From Pachyseris speciosa (lineage: Eukaryota; Cnidaria; Anthozoa; Scleractinia; Pachyseridae), in assembly GCA_016490735.1 (NCBI GenBank), contig JAEMWC010000076.1:1267001-1331000 (forward strand): DNA of 64,000 bases, written 5' to 3'. Of the stretch, positions 55,561-64,000 are shown piece after piece. How positions within the stretch are numbered: the first letter of the stretch is position 1; each line of letters starts with the position of its first letter. The notes under the pieces are model-generated. The model was not told where the DNA came from. It made no database searches and saw only the letters and a program-made list of their open reading frames with translations. The translations under genes and the position numbers were made by a program.

Positions 55561-56452
55561 GCGTGTAGCCATGTAACATCTTCAAGAGGACATTTAAGTT
55601 CCTTGACCAAAAGTAAGAAGTAGTTTCAGTTTCACCAACTCTCCAAATAAACGATGGATATAATTTGCTGTATTCTAGAGTTTGATCAATGAAATAGTGT
55701 CAAATATGTCGATTGTGCAGACTAAGATTGTTTCTTTTAACAATAAACTGGATAAACATGTTTATGATGATTATTCGATTTTTGCACGAACATTTTGCTA
55801 TCGGTGAACGTCACTGCAAGTATTTAGTTAAAACTGAACATTTGCGCTTTCAAAACCTTATTTCATTTATATACCTTAGGCAACAACGATCCTCCAGAAG
55901 GCTTTTCTAGAGCGAAATCCGTGCTGTGCTTTGGATAATTCCTTGGCGTTTTGCCTAATCTTCAGCCAAGGCGCTGTTTTAGAAATATTAATTCCGTCAT
56001 GTACTTTGCTCCACGCAAGTTGTTTACTATGATTAGCCATCTACCGACAATTAAAGTCGTCGCCTACCTCCTGCAGCTCCCTGCTTTATTTGTCAAAATT
56101 AATTGCTTGGTAGCCGAAAATCGCCCAATACAATTTTCACCTAGCTAAACATTACCTGACGACTCTAGTTTTAACAAGTTGCCAAATGTAATATAAACTG
56201 CTATCATTTATAGTTATTAATTCCGAGTTATTTCAGCTTTCGCACCTGCTTTCAAAAAGAAGAGTGTTTATCTGCAGGTCAGTAATTTAGCTTTTTGGTT
56301 TCGGCATAAGCACTTACGCAAAAATAGTTAGCGTCTTTAAGGACAACAGTGCAACATCGCCCTCGGGGTCAGAGGACCCAAAAGTGGCATGCAAAAAGTT
56401 CTGGAACCAAGTCCGTTTTTTCTCCGGCTGACATAATCTAAATCGGCACTGT
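55561..56452. other. No supportable gene
   Basis: Short frames only (55713-55910, 55951-56148), without domains or matching splice sites. Confidence 0.4.
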
Positions 56453-56797
56453 GAGACCACAGGGTGGCCAAACAAACTGTGTGACCGTTGGGTATTTTGA
56501 ATTTAGTTGAAATCTATGGGAATATCGAAAAGGTTCATATTATCTTAATATGCTACGGTTAATATCCACATTTAGTATATGACTGGTTCTATCAGCGGTC
56601 AAGATGAATCAATTCTTCTGCTGTAATTGGCTACTCGCGAGGTCAAGATGGAGTCATCTTGACCGCTCGGGATAGCCCGTTCTTCCCGAGTTTTACTGTC
56701 ATTTAATAGCGTCCTTTGAGTCACATAATAAATCATTTATTGGCCAATATTGTTCGATCAAGATGGCGGGATATTGGCCTCGTTCTTTTTTTGCGTG

Positions 56798-56830
<33 letters not shown>

Positions 56831-57104
56831 CACGCAAAAAAATAACTTGGCCAATATCCCGCCATCTTAACCTCGCGCTTGGCCAATAACCCATATATAA
56901 GATCAAAAGAAATATCTTTTTACCTGAAATGTTGTTTGTTGTCGTTCTTGTAGCTGAAAACAGTGAATTTTAGCGATTTGAAGAGCTTTGCGTACGACGT
57001 TTACGATATTACGATAATATGAACCTTTTCGATATTCTCATACATTCTCTAAATTCAAAATACCCAACGGTCACACAGCTTGTGTGGGTACCCTGTGGTG
57101 AGAC
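56453..57104. mobile_element. ~650-bp foldback with nested palindromes
   Basis: Outer arms (56453-56550 and 57013-57104) share GTGTGACCGTTGGGTATTTT and GATATTC/GAATATCGAAAAGG. Inside are a hairpin AGCGGTCAAGATGA / TCATCTTGACCGCT (56594-56672) and a large palindrome (about 56755-56885) whose arms TTGCGTGTTTATGGACC meet over GAGACGAAGTCGAG. There is no coding sense. It appears to be a composite non-autonomous transposon. Confidence 0.75.
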
Positions 57105-57647
57105 TGCTATTTGTTTCCGGTTGGATTTTGTAACAGTGATACCTCAAAGGAGACAGTAAGGCCTTTGGCCACAAGGTTGGCATATTTGGACTTTTAAAGT
57201 CGTTTTGACGTACGTAGTGTCGGTGTCGGTCGGTGTCGATCATGGATATGCGCCCTAGTTGTCTGATGTCGTGGTCACGACACGATTGGAACAGCGTCGG
57301 TTGTGGCTGGTAATTAACAATTCATAAGAGTTATGACCAATCTACGGGTACTATTTGAGTCACATATACACCACTGTAAATCCCAATACAAATCAACTGC
57401 TGCATTAACTTTTGATGCAGATCTCTACTGATTAACGTGACAAACACAATCAATTTTTTTTCATTTCACAAGTACGATGCCTTCGGCTCGCCATTGTATA
57501 CGCTCATACAAATCTCCAGCTAATATTTTATCTACTGCTTACAATGTAAAACACATAATAAAGAGAATCCGACACATGGAGCATCAAATCTGAGAATAAA
57601 CGCTCTCGAAAAAGGACCCAGTGCAAACAAAAAACAAAAACCAAAAA
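57105..57647. other. No supportable gene
   Basis: No domain-bearing frame, terminal repeat or RNA gene recognised. Confidence 0.4.
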
Positions 57648-57846
57648 AGAACCTTTTCTCCAAGCGGGTACGGTTCTAAACATTCTTGCAATAAATTTAC
57701 CATTTCTTTTTTATTAATAAATAATAAAAAATAAAAGCTTTATTTCGGTGTCAATGTATTTAGCTACAAGTTAGCTAATTAGGGACACCTATCTAAACTA
57801 GAAGTACAACTATACAATTGAGCTAAAATAAAAGTAAAACTAAAAA
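57648..57846 (-). repeat. 3'-UTR-like repeat, inverted copy (pairs with 52347-52541)
   Basis: Reverse complement of the 52347-52541 block, including TAGCTACAAGTTAGCTAATT, the T-rich tract and CTCCAAGCGGGTACGGTTCT. Scattered substitutions and small indels separate the copies. The LINE at 53211-55560 lies between them. Confidence 0.7.
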
Positions 57847-57994
57847 ACAGGAAAGGAGCGCAACATACTTGATGGTCGCCTACAAAACGGTCCAACTATC
57901 GCCATTCAACTCTATAGTGTTTAAAATTTCTTGACAAAATCCCTTGCAAGAATAATTGATTGGTTGACGGATAATAAGCAATTAAATTAACTAA

Positions 57995-58206
57995 AGCCCC
58001 AGGCAAACGGCCTCAACATCCGTTCGATTTTAATAAACAGCAATGTCAAAACCGGTGTTTGCCACCTCCTTTCAACAGTGTTGAAACATGTTGAACGGAA
58101 GTTGAAGCGATGTTGAATGAGTTTAAAAGCGTTTAAACTTTGCTTCAACATGCATTCAACATTTCTTTTGTTATCGCGAATGTTGAACGATGTTGAAGCC
58201 GTTTAA
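57995..58206. mobile_element. Harbinger-like MITE, interrupted
   Basis: Starts AGCCCCAGGCAAACGGCCTC preceded by TAA (57992-57994). It contains many GTTGAA/CAACAT motifs and a partial inverted end (GATGTTGAAGCCGTTT) just before the next element at 58207. The distal TIR is lost or separated by the nested insertion. Confidence 0.55.
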
Positions 58207-59055
58207 AGGCCTGTCCAAACGGGAAATGTTTGGCGACCAAACACCATCAAACATTGTTTGGTGACCAAACATTTTACCGTTTGGCCACCTTGTTTGGTGC
58301 TGTTTGATAGTGTTTGCTCGTGTTTGGTCGTGTTTGATAAAATTTGAAGGCCATCAAACATTCGATCAAACAACTTAAAACATTTCTTTTGTTCTTGTGT
58401 TTGATGTGCGATGTTTTGTTCGTTTGGACAGCCTTATCAAACATGTTTGGCGCGCGCATGCGTACCACGCTTGCTCAATGGCTTGTATCCATAGATACCG
58501 CGTCTTGTTTACGTACGTCGCTTGTTCAGTATTTAAAGATGGCGAACGAGGAAGAAGCTTCGATGGACGTTGCCGAACTTAGAGAGAATGACACCGAAGA
58601 TACGCCGAGTCGTAAACGAAAACAAAGCAAAGCAAAGGCAAGGAAATGGAACGACGAAGAAACGGATCTTTTGATCGATCTATTGGAACAAAGACGATGC
58701 AAGAAGAACTGGGCACTTCTCCTTATCCAGCCCCTGGTCTTCCCTCGTCTATTATTTCTTTTTCCATCCTCCTCTAAAATGTCAAGATGGATTATAGCCG
58801 CTATACTCTTCTTTAATTTGAACCTTTGAATCGCATCACGCGAAGTCTCGCATTCCGCCATATTGAAATCTCACCGCTGAGTGAGGTACGCTGGGTAATT
58901 TGTGGCCCATAGTTCTTTGCTTGCGGAGTTTGAAATCTGTGTTTGATCAAACATGTTTCAACCGTTTGGCCACCAACTTCAACATCAAACATGTTTGGTC
59001 ACCAAACATGTTTGATAGTGTTTGGTCGCCAAACATTTCCCGTTTGGACAGGCCT
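58207..59055. mobile_element. PIF/Harbinger-like element, 849 bp, TAA target duplication
   Basis: AGGCCTGTCCAAACGGGAAA begins the left end and is inverted at the right. The flanks are TAA (58204-58206) and TAA (59056-59058). The sub-terminal regions are packed with TGTTTGGT(G/C)ACCAAAC palindromes. The interior encodes a truncated Myb/SANT-like frame, the accessory gene typical of Harbinger transposons. No DDE transposase is present. Confidence 0.8.
58539..58829 (+). pseudogene. Truncated Myb/SANT-like DNA-binding protein of a Harbinger element
   Basis: ATG at 58539 follows an ATTTAAAG box. The 96-residue frame starts MANEEEASMDVAEL, passes a basic segment (SRKRKQSKAKARKW) and enters a Myb/SANT-like helix, KWNDEETDLLIDLLEQR. 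After that it degenerates into hydrophobic residues with no third helix. Autonomous PIF/Harbinger elements encode a DDE transposase and a Myb-like partner that helps DNA binding and nuclear import. Here only the start of the partner is left. The ATG context and helix support it. Upstream in-frame residues from 58344 lie in the TIR. Confidence 0.5.
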
Positions 59056-59058
59056 TAA

Positions 59059-62000
59059 GGCTATGTCTACACTATGCCGGAGAGCATTTTATGCCGTTGT
59101 GTAGATCATACCCTCCGGGCAAATAAAATGGAAATAATATCACAGATTTTCATGGAAAGGTGAACACCTTGATTTAGTTTTCAGAGTCCCATCGAGTGAA
59201 AACTCGAAGCAGAGATAAAGTGAACAAACAGCAAATAATAGAGCCACCTGGTCTTATGCAAACAATTACTTCTATTTTCTCTTCCCAACTGGTTGGAATC
59301 CGCACATTACTATGACGTACGTAAACTACGTACAACGCCTCGGTGTTTTTGCGTCTAAAACATAAATTGTATACGAAATGTCATACAATAAGCGACATAT
59401 TAAATAGACTAAAAAGTATTGAATTGACATCCAGTTTCCCTTGTTTTACTCTCACTACCCCGAAATTGAACGAAGCAACCAAGCAAGATCTGAAACAGTT
59501 TCTATCAACTTGACAAATTTGAAAATTGGATATGAAAGGAAAGTCGTCACAGCGCTGCAACTGCTTGGCAGATGCAATAAGACGACAGCGTTTCTTCCAG
59601 CTCCCAGAGCCGGTTTCTTTATGGATTGAGGTAAAAAAAAAAAAAAAATGGGTCGAGTATATGGATAAGTGGAATTCCGAAATTGTTCGAACTTTTTGCT
59701 TCATGCGAGGAGGTCGAATGAAAATTGAAGTTTTCCCTAATTCATCGGCTTGTCATAAAATTTAGACTTCAATTAATTACTTGAACTTCAGTTCTACATA
59801 CATACGACCGAAGTACAACTTAGTGAGTGACAAGGAAGTATATATACATATAAATATCAAGCAGTCTAAATTTGTATTTTCCTTACAAATTAATCAGAAT
59901 TCTTCTGTATACCTCCCCTTTACTAGTAGTCGGCTATCATCTGACGTAGGTTTACCCTGAGCATTTATTAATCCTCTTACGATTTGGGCATGGATGGAGA
60001 AATACTAGCTAATAGAAGGCCAAGGTATTCATATGAGAATTGATTAATTCCAGTCAGCAGTATTAATGCAATACAAAATAAAGCCAGTCAAGAGTGAAAT
60101 ACGAAAAAAAATATCGTATAAATTGGATGATGGTTGGAAAAAAATGTTGAAGTTCTACGAATGCCTTACCGAAATCTTGGCGAATCTTGATCTGTCAGAG
60201 CAAACGTCGAGAGATCAGGACTTCGCTTTTGAAAGAGATGAATGATAATTAATATCAATATCACTTGGGTTTTCTAGGCAAAGCCATCGAATAATCTGGG
60301 TGGTTGGCAACTCACTAGGGACGTATGTTCATCTAGACTAGGCTGGGGGAAGACAACCGCCCCCACATTAATTACAAACACAAATTTTAAACTTCAAGTT
60401 GTTTGTAACTAGAAAAGAACTTTTGCGATTGTTGCAAAACAGAAATTGCGACTCGTCTACAATTTCGTTTTCAGTGAAAATTTTGATGTGTTATAGACGC
60501 ATTCAAAACTTGTACGTTTCAGTAGATTTAATTTGTTACCCTTTGGTAAATTCTATTACATGGTTGACTGACGCCATAAAGTAATCAAGAAATATAGCCT
60601 CAGGAAGTTATTCCCAAGTTATTTGTTATATAAAGCTCGAAGTTATTAACGCATGAATCCTGCTAGAGTTAACACGGATCTCAAAAGACCATAAACCTAT
60701 CCCGAAACGGACGTATTATTGTCAAAAAGGAACTTCAAGAGCGAGCAAATAAGGTATGCATAATAAATTATTCACTCAACTCACTCGCAATTTATAATTT
60801 TTTTTTCTGATTGTGAGACATCGCTTACAATCATAAAGCGCTGGCTTCAATTGAGTGTCGTGTTGTCGCAATGTTTATTAGGTAATCAAGCTCTTCTTTC
60901 TTATCGCCTGAAAACAGGTCTCTAACACCAGGTTCTGACCTTTGTCTTACCACAGAAGTGTTCGTGCCTTGCCGATCGCGCATGTAGTCGGCCTTGTAAC
61001 TTTTCCATTTAGTTTCCTAATTTAAATATCCACGAGACACGAGTGTTTGATATGTGTGTCCGATTGGCTCCGAGTACTACTCTACTCCTTCATGCTCTAC
61101 AAGAGTAGACAACTATAAAATAAAAAGGAGGAAGTAAGACCTCTTTGCATGAAATTAGAATTCTTGAGTGAGCAGTGAGTAAAACATCACTCCAGATTAT
61201 TTAGCTTTTAAAGGTAGATTACGATTCTCGTCGGTGGTAGCTTTTTAAATTCCAGACAATAAGAGTTATGAGACTACATCCAACTAAAAAACAAACTACT
61301 AATGTCTTAGAGATTACCTATTGACACTAGATGCCCTTAGTACAGTTTTTTATCATGCAACCTCACAATTTTAAGTGAAACACGCAAATAAATGGTAATG
61401 CAGAAAGCATGTTTAATGACCGCAACGATCATGTATTTCTTTGTAAAAAATTAAAAATATTAAATTATTGTTCTGGAAATTTGTATTAGATATGTACTAA
61501 GGTATCTGTTTGTAATACGTTATATGATCAACCATTGTAATTCAGTCTTTGACTGCATGCAATTATAATATTACTAGTTGTTGTTACTTTAAAGTAATAC
61601 TCAAATGAATACCACAAGTATAAGTCAGCAAGTCGAGATATTTAAATTCACATTTCTGATATTTAGAAAATCCGACAGACCTTGTTTCTAGTCAGCTCTG
61701 TAGGACAACTGGCGTAATTTAAACTATTGTTTCTCTCGTTTAACCCGGCTGGGAAGAAGCATACTGTGTGTCAGATTCTGTTGGTTGGCGACGTTGAGGC
61801 TCGTGCAAAATGTGCTCTTAGATTAGACTTTGCCGGACTTAAATGCAAATTAGACGACAATAACGCCTGGTAGATCATGTGTGACTCAAACACTGATGGC
61901 CAACATGACAGTTACGTAATGTACTCAGGCTGCTGTTAATGCCGTGTTTCACACCCGGATTCAGTTTGTAGAAGGGACGTTATGCATGTTGGGAAGTGTG

Positions 62001-64000
62001 TTGTTTAAAGTTTTCAGGATTACTCTGAAACCAAACAACAACAACAACAATGTCTAATAAGGTGTCTAATGGACTATTCAGTCTATTCAATCTTTTTCGA
62101 ACTTTCATGCAAACCAAACGACAGTAAAAGCTAATAGATCATGTCTGACTCAAACAAATCGCCGACATTTGACAGTTATGTAATGTACTCTGATTGTTTG
62201 TTAACTGAATTTTTTCCATTTGCTAGATAGCTCGGGTACATTGATTTTTTTGTTTGTTTGTTTTTTTTACCTGAAAAATCTGGCGTATTTTGAGGAATCA
62301 CTAGATAAATGAATCATTTAACAATGGTCCCAACTGTGAAAACGAAAACAAAACATGAATTATATTCTAGCCAGGTATCATCAGTGGGGGCATGAGGTCG
62401 GTATGAAAAATTCGTGCTAGTGTCAGCTCATTCATTTGATTACGCGTAATTCAAACAATTCGGCTAGTTCCAAACAGTTTGACTGAGTAAGCACTAATGA
62501 AACTCATAGTGGGGCAAACCACTTCAGTGCGTTTTCAAGTGCTTCGATTAAGTGGTCAACAATTATAATACATTATACCAATGTATGTTTCCCTGCTTCT
62601 TGAGCTTGAGTTTACCTATTTAGCATGGGGTCCTGCTGTAGAGAGAATGGATCAACCTGACTGGTTTCAGCTCAGAACTCGTCTAATCTGTGAATGGTAG
62701 GTAGAAACAAATACTGCAAACGTAGAGGTTACTGGCTTTTATTGTCAGTACCCACAAAAATCCGTCACCGAGAAATAAATAGCTTGTCACACAAACAAAC
62801 AAACAATTTCAAACAAATCGATCATGCAGTTTGACCACTTAACCGTCGTGAGTAGCTCACTAGTCAAGCTCATACCCGGGCAACTCGGATAACTTGCTAA
62901 TCACGTTCATAATGCTAAGTGTGGAACAATGGCAGTTCGTTCTTGAGCTGTAGTTTTACTTACTGTGCTTTACTCACAGCGAAGGATCTTGTTTGGTCCA
63001 TGGATTAGTAGGGTCGATACTACGGATACCGATACTTATCTTATACAGCAGCATTACCTACCGAGAAATAGTAAATCGCTTGTCGTTCCGATATCAGTTG
63101 CCGTCTGTGCCACGCACCTCAAAGAGCCAAAGGGCTCGGAACTGGAGAAGTATATCTATGCGTTGATGCTTCCAGCTATCAATATATGAATCACGTCTGG
63201 TAACTTCTTTTCAATCTGTGTAGGTCATTAGAAACTGACCAGTTATTTGCTCACAATTGATAACTGCGCGATATTTATCGCGCAGTAGGAATGAAATTAT
63301 TTACTGCATCTTCATTGTTTTGTGAACCAATGGTTGTCGTTGGGTGCTTTTAACCGACGGGAAGCTTATTTTGGGCGTATTTGTGGTCACGCTTTCAGAC
63401 ACACGGAACTTCAAGAACGCATTTAATATGAAATGCATTAACGCGCAAACTTAAGCTTTGACAATCGAGTCATCGTCGCTTGATTTCTCAGGACAAATTG
63501 AATATACTGATTCACTTTCGTGATATTTTTATCGTTTGCTTATCCTTACCCGTGGGCGAGTTTATCAACTGTTTTTATGAACGGTTCCGCCATTTAACTC
63601 CCCGCAAAGTGCACCAAAGTCAACTAACCAATCAAAATTGGTCACTCTCTGATAAATTGTTTTGTGTTTCTATCACTTTGAAGGTTTCTTAGCGAATATC
63701 TTTCTCCGAATGAAATAGAGCATGGTTTGGCCTGCTATGGCTATGATCTCTCCAAACAAAGACTTATCAACACACCCGCAGTTATTTTGTCATGTAACTT
63801 CAATTAAACTATTAGAGGAGAATTGAACTGTTTTGACATTTGGCAAAGATTCCTCTGAAGTCCATTCTTCATAATTGAAAATGTTTACACAATGGGAGGC
63901 AATGGCATAATTTATGTTGTCAATATAATCTGACTGAAGCACATTGACAAAACTTGAGAAACAGGAGCACTACCTTGGCATATAGATATATACTACAGAT
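59059..64000. other. Long stretch without a supportable gene
   Basis: Just inside the left edge GGCTATGTCTACACTATGCC, following TAA, resembles another Harbinger-type end. Elsewhere are an A13 run (59633-59648), (CAA)n at about 62035-62050 and T/G-rich runs near 62250. Open frames up to 107 residues have no domains. No RNA genes were recognised. Confidence 0.35.

Overview
The window looks like intron-rich, AT-rich animal DNA, most likely from an anthozoan cnidarian such as a stony coral. That assignment is an inference. It rests on short introns, a DIRS-type element, a Ty3/gypsy element with very short LTRs, abundant foldback and PIF/Harbinger-like miniature elements, and tRNA-like SINE heads. 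Little of the window is host gene; most recognisable material is mobile DNA at different stages of decay and heavily nested. No rRNA, intact tRNA, CRISPR array or operon was seen. || HOST GENES. The best gene is on the minus strand at 10482-6192. Seven exons join in consistent phase into a 645-residue predicted membrane protein: a signal peptide, half of a glutamate-receptor-type ligand-binding clamshell, M1, a re-entrant loop carrying a canonical K+ channel filter (TTVGYGD), M3, the second clamshell half, M4 and a coiled-coil tail. It is an ionotropic-glutamate-receptor-like subunit with a K+ selectivity signature. Such proteins are known from cyanobacterial GluR0 and bdelloid rotifer AvGluR1, but this layout is unusual. 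Weaker minus-strand pieces (19393-19071, 42356-42207, 43822-43614, 27811-27284) look like transmembrane or cytoplasmic-tail exons of single-pass receptors, several with phase-1 borders. || MOBILE DNA. 4511-5326 is a TTAA-flanked TIR element. 11741-17663 is a decayed DIRS-like tyrosine-recombinase retrotransposon (Gag, RT, RNase H, recombinase; minus strand) with inverted and internal complementary repeats, itself invaded by a 420-bp palindrome and a MITE. 24-27 kb holds foldbacks and SINE remnants. 32797-42041 is a Ty3/gypsy element with 110-bp LTRs and a GTTTA target duplication; its gag gene is split by about 5 kb of stacked DNA elements. Those include a 4.86-kb element with 60-bp TIRs, a MULE-like element with 9-bp target duplication, a TAA-flanked Harbinger-like MITE, and a 2.27-kb element with ~290-bp TIRs carrying THAP and SWIM zinc-finger relics. 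53211-55560 is a 5'-truncated non-LTR retrotransposon. 57995-59058 holds nested Harbinger-like elements, one with a Myb/SANT-like ORF. || The rest (1-1343, most of 17.7-24 kb, 28-32.7 kb, 47.6-52.3 kb and 59.1-64 kb) shows no supportable gene and is probably intergenic or intronic.
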